From assembly GCA_937934775.1 (NCBI GenBank), contig CALGYL010000343.1, positions 1-5,563 on the forward strand: a stretch of 5,563 bases of DNA. Reading direction: 5' to 3'. The position numbers and the translations under genes were made by a program. Shown here in pieces: positions 1-5,063 of this stretch. Positions within the stretch are counted from its first letter, which is position 1, and each line of letters opens with the position of its first letter. This DNA is from an uncultured Clostridia bacterium. GTDB taxonomy: Bacteria > Bacillota > Clostridia > Christensenellales > Aristaeellaceae. The notes beneath the pieces are model-generated. The model saw only the letters and a program-made list of their open reading frames with translations. It did no database searches and was not told the origin of the DNA.

Positions 1-1083
1 CGCGTCGATCACCTGGCCCGCCGCGCCCAGCACGGTGCCCCATCCAAAGCCGGTGGTGACGGATGCGCCGCCGTTGATGCCGGTCATCGGGTGATCTTCT
101 TGATAGCCGCCCAGTTCCAATGCTTTCCGGATCACGGGTTCAAAGTTCTTGTCCTCGCCGATCTTGATCAGGCTGGGGTAGGCGACCAGGCCCGTGGTGA
201 ATACGCGGTCGGCGTAGCTGGGGCGCACAGGCATCAGGCAGTTCGTGGTGAACAGGAACGCGGCCGGAACGCCGTCAAATTCCTTCTGCTGGTTCTGCCA
301 GGCGGTGCCGAAATTGCCTTTCAGGTGCTTGTAAGCCTTGAGCTTCGGATAACCGTGGGCGGGCAGCATTTCGCCATGGGTGTAGATGTTGACGCCGCGG
401 CCTTCGGTCTGCTGGAGCAAAAGTTCCAGATCCTTCAGGTCGTGTCCGGAGATGACGATGAACGGGCCCTTCTCCACGGTGAGCGTGACGTTGGTGGGTG
501 CTGGCGTGCCATAGGCGGAGGTGTTGGCTTTATCCAATAATTCCATGCACTTGAGGTTGATCTCGCCGGTCTTGAGCACCAGCGGCAGGAGCTTTGCGGC
601 GTCCGCGTTCGCGTCGCCGACGGCCCGCAGGCCCTCGAAGAAGAACGCGTTGACCGATTCATCTTCAAGACCCAGCGCGTGGGCGTGGGCGGCGTAGGCG
701 GCGGTGCCGCGAAGACCCAGAAGGATCAGCGACTTCAGCGAGCGCACGTCCTCGTTCTCGGTCCACAGCGTCAGCGGTCCTTCGTCATTGGCGGGGACTG
801 AGCCGCCCAGCGCCACGACTTCCCGTTCCACTTCGGCGGTCAGTCTGCGAATGCTGTCGCTGTCAAAGCTCACGTTGGTGACGGCGGTGAAGAGGCCATC
901 CACCATCAGGCGGACGGAGGCGGGCTTCGGGGAATCACCGGCGGCGGCAGCCAAAGCGATCAGCGCGCGGGTCAGGGCATCCTGGTCGAGGGCGACGACG
1001 TCGGGCTTGCCGCAAACGCCGGCTTTTCCGGTGCAGGCTTTTCCGCCCGCGGTCTGCTCACACTGAAAGCAAAACATGCTCAT
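1..1083 (-). CDS. hcp: Hybrid cluster protein (hydroxylamine reductase), C-terminus cut by window edge
   Basis: 361 codons are visible of a family usually about 525-550 residues long. The N-terminus reads MSMFCFQCEQTAGG and carries the four-cysteine motif C5-X2-C8-X8-C17-X6-C24 that binds the family's cubane Fe-S cluster. Three ligands of the hybrid Fe-S-O cluster are visible: H214 (in SGHDL), E238 (in THGEML) and C282 (in TTNCLMP). Their spacings of 24 and 44 match His244, Glu268 and Cys312 of the Desulfovibrio vulgaris protein. The remaining ligands (equivalents of Cys406, Cys434, Cys459, Glu494) would lie beyond the left edge. The N-terminal helical part is about 33 residues shorter than in D. 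vulgaris, still class I-like. The cytoplasmic enzyme reduces hydroxylamine in vitro; in E. coli it is thought to act as a nitric oxide reductase. It is second in an operon, 27 bases after the ferredoxin that is its likely electron donor. Start chosen at 1083 because AGGAGG sits 9 bases upstream; the in-frame ATG at 1077 would be 15 bases away. No frameshift seen. Confidence 0.96.
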   Translation of the reverse strand, partial: MSMFCFQCEQTAGGKACTGKAGVCGKPDVVALDQDALTRALIALAAAAGDSPKPASVRLMVDGLFTAVTNVSFDSDSIRRLTAEVEREVVALGGSVPANDEGPLTLWTENEDVRSLKSLILLGLRGTAAYAAHAHALGLEDESVNAFFFEGLRAVGDANADAAKLLPLVLKTGEINLKCMELLDKANTSAYGTPAPTNVTLTVEKGPFIVISGHDLKDLELLLQQTEGRGVNIYTHGEMLPAHGYPKLKAYKHLKGNFGTAWQNQQKEFDGVPAAFLFTTNCLMPVRPSYADRVFTTGLVAYPSLIKIGEDKNFEPVIRKALELGGYQEDHPMTGINGGASVTTGFGWGTVLGAAGQVIDA

Positions 1084-1092
1084 TCTTCGTTT

Positions 1093-1098
1093 CCTCCT
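1093..1098 (-). promoter_or_regulatory. Ribosome binding site of hcp
   Basis: AGGAGG on the minus strand, 9 bases before the ATG at 1083. It favours the MSMFCFQC start over the internal MFCFQC start two codons later. It lies in the 27-base gap after the ferredoxin stop codon, so the two genes are probably co-transcribed. Confidence 0.8.
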
Positions 1099-1110
1099 CA
1101 AAATTGTTGG

Positions 1111-1884
1111 TTATTCGTCGATGATCTCGCCGTCCGTGGACAGCGTTACGACCTGCCAGGGGATGAACTTTCCGCTGCGTTTCAGGGCTTCCATGACCGC
1201 GGTTACGATGCCGCCGCAGCAGGGAACTTCCATCCGGACCACGGTGACGCGCCGGATGTCGTTGCGCATAAGGATCTCGGTGAGCTTGTCGGCGTAGTCG
1301 CCGCTGTCCAGCTTCGGGCAGCCGATCAAGGTGATGTGATTCTTCATGAACCGGCGGTGGAAGTCGGCGTAGGCGTAGGCGGTGCAGTCGGCGGCAATCA
1401 GAAGGTTCGCGTTGTGGAAGTAGGGCGCGTTCAGCGGCGCCAGCTTGATCTGCACCGGCCACTGGTTCAGCTGGCTGACCGGCGCGGTGGGTTCCTGCTC
1501 GGCCTCAGCCCTGTGCGAAAGGCTTTGTGTCATGGAGCCGGGACAGCCGCCGTGGGCGTGGGGCGCAGCTTCCTGTCCGTCGCGCTGGATGCTCTTGGCC
1601 ATGGAGCCGGGGCAGCCGCCGTGGGCGTGCGCGGCGTGGGGCATGGCGCCAGGTTTGGACGCGGCCACCGCCTGCGCGTCGTAAGCAGGGGCTTCCCGTT
1701 CCTCAAAAGTGATCGCGCCGGTGGGGCAGGCGGGCAGGCAGTCGCCCAGGCCGTCGCAGTAGTCCTCGCGCATCAGATGCGCTTTTCCGTCCACCATGCC
1801 GATGGCGCCTTCATGACAAGCCGCCGCGCACGCACCGCAGCCGTTGCATTTTTCTTCGTCAATGCGGATGATTTTGCGCTTCAT
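1111..1884 (-). CDS. Two-cluster ferredoxin-like protein of the hcp operon
   Basis: 257 residues. The N-terminal 60 residues form a bacterial ferredoxin domain. Cluster site one is complete (C13, C16, C19, C23; the last Cys is followed by H, not P). Site two reads YCDGLGDCLPACP with C43, C49 and C53, and Leu46 occupies the usual second-Cys position. Residues 86-131 hold two copies of a 23-residue repeat starting HAHGGCPGSM, rich in His and Cys. Residues 137-257 form a conserved C-terminal domain: QWPVQIKLAPLNAPY, ADCTAYAYADF (C167), GCPKLD (C189), MEVPCCGG (C222, C223). Genes of this build often sit next to hcp in clostridia, and the likely role is passing electrons to Hcp, but the C-terminal domain has no function I can name. 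First gene of the minus-strand operon, divergent from the Crp-family regulator. AAGGAGGTG at 1892-1900 gives a good ribosome binding site 9 bases from the ATG. Ferredoxin assignment is firm; the role as Hcp partner is inferred from context. Confidence 0.9.
   Translation of the reverse strand: MKRKIIRIDEEKCNGCGACAAACHEGAIGMVDGKAHLMREDYCDGLGDCLPACPTGAITFEEREAPAYDAQAVAASKPGAMPHAAHAHGGCPGSMAKSIQRDGQEAAPHAHGGCPGSMTQSLSHRAEAEQEPTAPVSQLNQWPVQIKLAPLNAPYFHNANLLIAADCTAYAYADFHRRFMKNHITLIGCPKLDSGDYADKLTEILMRNDIRRVTVVRMEVPCCGGIVTAVMEALKRSGKFIPWQVVTLSTDGEIIDE
1531..1629 (-). repeat. Tandem 23-residue repeat within the ferredoxin gene (HAHGGCPGSM)
   Basis: Two 30-base copies at 1531-1560 and 1600-1629 differ at one base and start 69 bases apart, exactly 23 codons. 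In the protein they give HAHGGCPGSM at residues 86-95 and 109-118. The rest of each unit (AKSIQRDGQEAAP against TQSLSHRAEAEQE) is diverged. Near identity limited to the HAHGGCPGSM codons suggests a recent in-frame duplication with selection or conversion on the motif. From memory most relatives carry one such motif, which I could not check. Confidence 0.85.
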
Positions 1885-1898
1885 TTTGGAGCACCTCC

Positions 1899-1927
1899 TT
1901 GACTTTACGGGCTTATTCTAGTACAAT
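1899..1927 (+). promoter_or_regulatory. Predicted sigma-A promoter of the Crp-family regulator
   Basis: TTGACT (1899-1904), a 17-base spacer, then TACAAT (1922-1927); each hexamer matches consensus at 5 of 6. Predicted transcription start is near 1934, with the 18-base inverted repeat in the early transcribed region and the GTG start at 1970. The -35 shares two bases with the ferredoxin's ribosome binding site region on the other strand, and the -10 is separated by one base from the opposing promoter's -10. Confidence 0.75.
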
Positions 1928-1943
1928 GCGGGTGGGTTGTCTG
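1915..1943 (-). promoter_or_regulatory. Predicted promoter of the ferredoxin-hcp operon
   Basis: On the minus strand, a weak -35 CAGACA (1938-1943, 4 of 6 to TTGACA) is followed by a 17-base spacer and a good -10 TAGAAT (1915-1920, 5 of 6). The canonical start of transcription would be about 1908, leaving a leader of some 23 bases before the ATG at 1884. The weak -35 overlapped by an inverted repeat centred at -41.5 is the usual layout of a promoter needing a Crp/Fnr-type class II activator. Confidence 0.6.
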
Positions 1944-1958
1944 TTGGAAATCCAACAG
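1941..1958. promoter_or_regulatory. Perfect 18-bp inverted repeat, likely operator of the Crp-family regulator
   Basis: CTGTTGGA-AA-TCCAACAG has eight perfectly paired bases per arm and a two-base centre. Size and symmetry suit a Crp/Fnr-family dimer, though the half-site is neither that of FNR (TTGAT) nor CRP (TGTGA). Its centre, 1949.5, is 41.5 bases upstream of the predicted hcp-operon start (1908) and about 16 bases downstream of the predicted start of the regulator's own transcript (1934). This predicts activation of hcp and autorepression. Binding is inferred, not shown. Confidence 0.7.
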
Positions 1959-1962
1959 GAGG
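1957..1962 (+). promoter_or_regulatory. Ribosome binding site deciding the GTG start of the regulator
   Basis: AGGAGG, 7 bases before GTG at 1970. It touches the right end of the inverted repeat, so a bound dimer or an RNA hairpin of the repeat could also limit translation. An upstream in-frame TTG at 1937 has no comparable site and would put the inverted repeat inside the coding region. Confidence 0.8.
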
Positions 1963-1969
1963 ATGGCGT

Positions 1970-2632
1970 GTGGAACAATTGTTTTTGGGAATCGAGGGAT
2001 CTGAGCGGGAGAGCCTCCTGGGCTGTCTGCAGGCGGTCCGGCGGCGATTTAAAAAGGGCGAAATGATCTTTTCCGCGGGCGACGCGCCTTCGGTGGGCTT
2101 ACTCCAGTCGGGCGCGGTGCAGGTGACCGCCGAGGACCCGATGGGCAACCGCGCCATCATTGGCCGGATGGAGGCAGGGGACCTATTTGGAGAAGCGTTC
2201 GCCTGCGCGGGTGCGGCGCGTATGCCCTTTTCGGTGGAAGCCGCGCTGGACAGCGAGGTCCTCCTGATTGATGTGAAAAAGATTCTGATCACCTGCCCAA
2301 CCGCCTGCCCCTTTCATTCCCGGCTGATTGAGAACCTGATGGCGATTCTGGCCCGCAAGAACATCATGCTGGGCGCGAAGATCCGCCACCTGTCCCGCAG
2401 GTCTACCCGTGAAAAGCTGCTCTCCTATCTATCGGAGCAGGCCCGAGAGGCGGGCGCAAGGAGCTTTTCCATCCCCTACAACCGGCAGGAATTGGCGGAC
2501 TACCTGTGCGTCGACCGGAGCGCCATGTCCGCGGAGCTGTCCAAGCTCAAAGCCGAGGGTTTTTTAGACTACGACAAGAATCAGTTCACGTTTCTCAGGC
2601 GCGCCCGGCAGAAACTGGGCGCTGGCAAATAG
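1970..2632 (+). CDS. hcpR: Crp/Fnr-family transcriptional regulator, probable HcpR
   Basis: 220 residues from the GTG start (MEQLFLGIEG). Residues about 25-115 form the cyclic-nucleotide-type beta-roll (RRFKKGEMIFSAGD, then GDLFGEAFA). Residues about 116-140 form the long dimer helix. Residues about 145-209 form the winged helix-turn-helix (NRQELADYLCVDRSAMSAELSKL). In the recognition helix, the FNR Glu and Arg and the CRP Glu and second Arg are replaced by Ser and Ala, while Arg183 aligns with the first CRP Arg, so a site other than the FNR or CRP consensus is expected. There is no N-terminal FNR-type cysteine cluster; C109-X3-C113 in TCPTACPFHSRLI resembles a motif I recall from clostridial relatives. 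The effector is unknown; HcpR proteins elsewhere respond to nitrosative stress, with haem reported in some. The name rests on divergence from the hcp operon. It is probably co-transcribed with the cupin 28 bases downstream. The Crp/Fnr family is certain; the HcpR role is inferred. Confidence 0.9.
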   Translation: MEQLFLGIEGSERESLLGCLQAVRRRFKKGEMIFSAGDAPSVGLLQSGAVQVTAEDPMGNRAIIGRMEAGDLFGEAFACAGAARMPFSVEAALDSEVLLIDVKKILITCPTACPFHSRLIENLMAILARKNIMLGAKIRHLSRRSTREKLLSYLSEQAREAGARSFSIPYNRQELADYLCVDRSAMSAELSKLKAEGFLDYDKNQFTFLRRARQKLGAGK

Positions 2633-2660
2633 AGTCCCAAAATCGAAAGGAGTTCATCCC

Positions 2661-3002
2661 ATGCTGTATCAGAAGGAAATCCATCCCACAGAACGCCGGG
2701 AGCATATGCGCGGCGGCATTGGCACGGCGTCTTTGACCGCGCTGGCCCCGGAGATTCCGAAGAATCTGCGGCTGTACACGATGATCCGGCTGGAACCCGG
2801 CGCGTCCATCGGCTATCACGTGCATGAAAATGAGACGGAGCTGTTTCACTTTATCGCCGGTTCCGGCGCTGCGGACGACAATGGCGCGAAGATCACCGTT
2901 TCCGCAGGCGACACACTGTCCACACCCAATGGGCACGGGCATTCGGTGGAGAACACGGGAACCGAAGATCTGGTGTTCCTCGCGGTCATCGTGCGGGACT
3001 GA
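2661..3002 (+). CDS. Small single-domain cupin protein
   Basis: 113 residues, the length of a stand-alone cupin. Both family motifs are complete. Motif 1, G-X5-HXH-X4-E-X6-G, runs from G47 to G67 with H53, H55 and E60. Motif 2, G-X5-PXG-X2-H-X3-N, runs from G83 to N98 with H94. H53, H55, E60 and H94 are therefore the expected metal ligands, and the protein should bind a divalent metal. No signal peptide or membrane segment is visible, so it should be cytoplasmic. AAAGGAG at 2646-2652 lies 8 bases before the ATG. It follows the Crp-family regulator by 28 bases with no terminator seen between, so it probably shares the regulator's promoter and control. The substrate cannot be told: single-domain cupins include isomerases, dioxygenases and ligand-binding proteins. 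The link to hcp suggests a part in nitrosative or redox stress, as an inference only. Confidence 0.9.
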   Translation: MLYQKEIHPTERREHMRGGIGTASLTALAPEIPKNLRLYTMIRLEPGASIGYHVHENETELFHFIAGSGAADDNGAKITVSAGDTLSTPNGHGHSVENTGTEDLVFLAVIVRD

Positions 3003-3041
3003 GACGGTAGATTCAGCTGCCTTGCTTAACGCAATCTGCGC

Positions 3042-3070
3042 TTGACGGCGTGGTATGGATGCGATATGCT
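3042..3070 (+). promoter_or_regulatory. Predicted sigma-A promoter of the rhodanese-Rrf2 operon
   Basis: TTGACG (3042-3047), a 17-base spacer, and TATGCT (3065-3070). The -35 matches at 5 of 6 and the -10 at 4 of 6. Transcription would begin near 3077, just before the inverted repeat at 3083-3101. A better -10 by sequence (TATAAA, 3090-3095) lies within the repeat but has no matching -35. Confidence 0.6.
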
Positions 3071-3082
3071 GAAGTCACTAAA

Positions 3083-3101
3083 TGTAACTTATAAAGTTAC
3101 A
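3083..3101. promoter_or_regulatory. 19-bp inverted repeat, likely operator for the Rrf2-family regulator
   Basis: TGTAACTT-ATA-AAGTTACA has eight perfectly paired bases per arm and a three-base centre. It lies immediately downstream of the predicted promoter and 15 bases before the rhodanese start codon. Size and position suit repression by the Rrf2-family protein encoded second in this operon. It is AT-rich in an otherwise GC-rich stretch. The assignment is inferred from position and family. Confidence 0.65.
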
Positions 3102-3105
3102 GAAT

Positions 3106-3110
3106 GGAGG
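3106..3110 (+). promoter_or_regulatory. Ribosome binding site deciding the rhodanese start
   Basis: GGAGG, 6 bases before the ATG at 3117. It fixes the start so that the protein opens with a signal peptide (MNKVAWAALV). An in-frame TTG at 3042 would place the promoter and operator inside the gene and bury the signal peptide. Confidence 0.8.
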
Positions 3111-3116
3111 GCCAGC

Positions 3117-3602
3117 ATGAACAAGGTCGCATGGGCGGCGCTCGTTCTGGTTGTTGCGGGCGCAATGGGCGTCTGGGGGACGGTGGGCGCATCGGCCCGG
3201 AATTGTTCGATCTACAATACTACGCCTGCCGCTGTGGCGGAGGCGTCCCTGGCCACGGAAGCGCCGCTTGCCAGTGCTTCGCCCGCCCCGGCGGAGTATC
3301 ACAAGCTCACGGCCGAGGAGGCCAAAGCCCGGATGGACAGCGGCGATCCTGTGATCATCGTGGATGTCCGAACGTTGGAAGAATTTCAATCCGGCCATGT
3401 TCCCGGAGCGATCAACGTGCCCAACGAGGGTATTCTGAACGAGATGCCGGATCAGCTGCCCGACAAGGATCAGGAACTCCTTTTGTACTGCCGGTCCGGC
3501 CGCCGCAGCGCCGACGCCGCGCACAAGCTGATAGCGCTCGGCTACACCAAGGTATACGACTTTGGCGGCATCATAGACTGGCCCTACGAAACAGAGAAGT
3601 AG
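3117..3602 (+). CDS. Exported single-domain rhodanese-like protein
   Basis: 161 residues. Residues 4-24 form a hydrophobic signal segment after M-N-K; ASA at 25-27 is a possible signal peptidase I site, though it may stay as a membrane anchor. There is no proper lipobox before C30. Residues 35-60 are a low-complexity Ala/Ser/Pro/Thr linker. Residues 61-157 form one rhodanese domain: VIIVDVRTLEEFQSGHVPGAINVPN, then the active-site loop CRSGRRS with the catalytic C125 that carries the persulfide, and the closing LGYTKVYDFGGIIDW. The domain should act outside the membrane in sulfur transfer or thiol and sulfide chemistry; the donor and acceptor cannot be told from sequence. It lies 25 bases ahead of the Rrf2-family regulator and probably shares its transcript, under the promoter and inverted repeat at 3042-3101. 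Fold and export are well supported; the physiological role is open. Confidence 0.93.
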   Translation: MNKVAWAALVLVVAGAMGVWGTVGASARNCSIYNTTPAAVAEASLATEAPLASASPAPAEYHKLTAEEAKARMDSGDPVIIVDVRTLEEFQSGHVPGAINVPNEGILNEMPDQLPDKDQELLLYCRSGRRSADAAHKLIALGYTKVYDFGGIIDWPYETEK

Positions 3603-3627
3603 CGCCTCAGGGGAAAGGAATGGACGC

Positions 3628-4062
3628 ATGACCGGCGAATTCGCGGTGGCGGTGCACGCGCTGGTATACCTTGACAGGCGCGGCGAGGCGCTGGACAGCG
3701 CGGCGATTGCGCAAAATGTTTGTACCAATCCCGCCCGCGTGCGCAAGGTGATGACAAAACTGCGGCAGGCGGGGCTGGTGGAGGCGAGAACAGGTGCGGA
3801 AGGCGGTTATCGCCTGCTGGCGGAGGCGAGGCGCATATCGCTCCGTCAGATTGTCGACGCGCTGGAGGAGCGCCCCATCGCTTCCTGCTGGCGCTCCGGC
3901 GACCCGTCGATCGACTGCATGGTGGCCTCTGGTATGGCCGGAGCGATGGACCGGGTGTATGAGGAGCTTAACCGCGTCTGTCTGGACCGGCTTACGGCCA
4001 TCACACTTTCGGACGTCGAGGCGCTTCTGACTCCCGGCGCGCCCTGCGTGAGCCGGAAATAA
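3628..4062 (+). CDS. Rrf2-family transcriptional regulator
   Basis: 144 residues, the usual family length. The N-terminal winged helix-turn-helix spans residues about 1-65 (EFAVAVHALVYLDRRGE, IAQNVCTNPARVRKVMTKLRQAGLV, then GAEGGYRLL), the typical Rrf2 pattern and closest by eye to the Firmicutes YwnA-like branch. A dimer helix follows at about 100-122. Cysteines are C32, C87, C97, C118 and C140. The closely spaced three-cysteine cluster motif of IscR and NsrR is absent, with only C87-X9-C97 in that region, so an IscR- or NsrR-type Fe-S cluster is unlikely; thiol-based sensing is possible. Start ATG at 3628 has AAAGGAA 7 bases upstream. It is second in an operon with the exported rhodanese, ended by the hairpin at 4079-4121. 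It probably represses its own operon through the inverted repeat at 3083-3101. The signal sensed is unknown; a sulfur or redox cue is suggested by the rhodanese. Confidence 0.93.
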   Translation: MTGEFAVAVHALVYLDRRGEALDSAAIAQNVCTNPARVRKVMTKLRQAGLVEARTGAEGGYRLLAEARRISLRQIVDALEERPIASCWRSGDPSIDCMVASGMAGAMDRVYEELNRVCLDRLTAITLSDVEALLTPGAPCVSRK

Positions 4063-4078
4063 GCGATATTCTATGAAT

Positions 4079-4121
4079 AAGGAAGCCTCGCGTCTCGCCG
4101 AGCGGGACGCGAGGCTTCCTT
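4079..4121. terminator. Strong hairpin, probable bidirectional terminator
   Basis: GGAAGCCTCGCGTC (4081-4094) pairs perfectly with GACGCGAGGCTTCC (4106-4119) around an 11-base loop, and two flanking A-T pairs extend it to 16. On the plus strand it is followed by TTT-G, 17 bases after the Rrf2 stop codon. On the minus strand it is followed by TTATT, about 90 bases after the DUF368 gene. It therefore separates two convergent transcripts. The T tracts are short, so efficiency relies on the stem. Confidence 0.85.
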
Positions 4122-4212
4122 TGTGGAAATCAGGAATGATCCTCCCTGCCGCGCGAAGCAGGGACTCCGGAACAACCTGGGGGCCATTTCCGCTGCCTGG
4201 CAAGGCCTCGGC
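4122..4212. other. Non-coding gap between convergent genes
   Basis: The 3' region of the DUF368 transcript. The only structure seen is a modest hairpin, TCCCTGC (4143-4149) with GCAGGGA (4158-4164), 7 pairs and an 8-base loop, with no T tract on either side. No small gene with a ribosome binding site is visible. Confidence 0.5.
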
Positions 4213-5049
4213 TCAATCCTCCGGCTTATACTTGTCTTCCAGCCTGCTCATGAACAGGGCCAGCGCGGCGCCCGCGGCGCAGGCAAGGAGGCAGTACAGC
4301 CCGCCCACACTCAGGTAGTTGTACTGGAACGGTACGATGATCAGCGTGGAGGCGAACACGATGCCCAGAATACAATGGTAGAGTACCGCGTAAGCCTTGG
4401 AGAAGACGTAACTCATCAGCTTGGACAAAAGGATCACACAGGCCAGCGCGCCCACCGCAAGCGGCAGGATCACCCCGAAGTCCAGTCCCTTGATGCCGTC
4501 GGCCATGGGTTTGTAGAGATTCATGTACACCAGAAGGTTGGAGGGGCTGAGGCCGGGCACAATCACACCCAGCCCGATGATGCCGCCCGCCATCAGCCAG
4601 GTAAGCATGTTGTGGGGCATGTCCACCGCGACGACGGTCTCCAGTTGCTTGAGCAGCACGAAGAACGCGGCGCATACCACCGCCACCAGCCCAAGGTGCC
4701 AGGGCTTGCGGCCCTTTTTAGCGGACTGCTTGAACAGCGCGGGCAGCATGCCCACGATGCAGCCGATGAAGAACCACATTGTGTAAGTCTCCGCGTTGCC
4801 CAGCATAAAGCTGACCACAAAGGAAAACAGGAACATGCCCGCGAACGCGCCCAGGCCCACGGGGATAAAGAACAGAATATTTTCTTTGAAATCCTTAAAA
4901 ATGTTGGATAGGAACGAGATGATTCGTTCATAGATTCCGAACACCGCCGCCAGCGCGCCGCCGCTGACCCCGGGTAGAATGAAGCCGCTCCCGATAAAGA
5001 TGCCCTTGACAAAGCGAAGAATCCAGTCGGCTTTCCGATTCTTTTCCAT
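4213..5049 (-). CDS. popT: DUF368 membrane protein, probable undecaprenyl-phosphate translocase
   Basis: 278 residues from the ATG at 5049 (MEKNRKADWILRF). About eight hydrophobic segments are visible, near residues 16-38, 58-83, 92-106, 119-133, 149-176, 193-208, 221-239 and 246-267. The two DUF368 signature half-repeats are present: GFILPGVSGGALA with PGVSGG at 26-31, and GVIVPGLSPSNLL with PGLSPS at 165-170. The second departs from the usual PG-X-SG form. The ends are charged and predicted cytoplasmic. Work published in 2023 assigned DUF368 proteins, alongside DedA proteins, to recycling undecaprenyl phosphate across the membrane for cell-wall synthesis. Function here is by family. Start chosen from GGAGG at 5059-5063, 9 bases upstream; an upstream in-frame start at 5148 would add 33 charged residues unlike the family and overlap the neighbouring gene. 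It follows the FAH-family gene by 61 bases with no clear promoter between, so it may be read from upstream. Confidence 0.9.
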   Translation of the reverse strand: MEKNRKADWILRFVKGIFIGSGFILPGVSGGALAAVFGIYERIISFLSNIFKDFKENILFFIPVGLGAFAGMFLFSFVVSFMLGNAETYTMWFFIGCIVGMLPALFKQSAKKGRKPWHLGLVAVVCAAFFVLLKQLETVVAVDMPHNMLTWLMAGGIIGLGVIVPGLSPSNLLVYMNLYKPMADGIKGLDFGVILPLAVGALACVILLSKLMSYVFSKAYAVLYHCILGIVFASTLIIVPFQYNYLSVGGLYCLLACAAGAALALFMSRLEDKYKPED

Positions 5050-5058
5050 TTTGCATTT

Positions 5059-5063
5059 CCTCC
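5059..5063 (-). promoter_or_regulatory. Ribosome binding site deciding the DUF368 start
   Basis: GGAGG on the minus strand, 9 bases before the ATG at 5049. It rules out the longer reading from 5148, which lacks such a site and would overlap the end of the FAH-family gene. Confidence 0.75.

Noticed and set aside
1336..1902. 188-codon open frame on the plus strand opposite the ferredoxin
   Set aside because: It is antisense to a gene with clear Fe-S motifs. The translation is Val/Gly/Ala/Arg-rich with no recognisable motif, as expected for a shadow frame in GC-rich DNA.
1937..1969. TTG-started 11-residue extension of the Crp-family regulator
   Set aside because: It lacks a ribosome binding site and would encode the palindrome. 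The GTG at 1970 has AGGAGG at 7 bases and gives a normal N-terminus.
3003..3041. Possible terminator after the cupin
   Set aside because: Only 4-base stems such as TTGC with GCAA are visible and there is no T tract, so read-through into the rhodanese operon cannot be excluded.
3042..3116. TTG-started 25-residue extension of the rhodanese
   Set aside because: It overlaps the predicted promoter and operator and would hide the signal peptide. GGAGG at 3106-3110 supports the ATG at 3117.
3078..3746. 222-codon open frame on the minus strand opposite the rhodanese and Rrf2 gene
   Set aside because: It covers a promoter, an operator and two well-supported genes on the other strand and shows no family motif.
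4123..4911. 262-codon open frame on the plus strand opposite the DUF368 gene
   Set aside because: The His/Gln/Glu-rich translation is the complement of a hydrophobic membrane protein, so it is a shadow frame.
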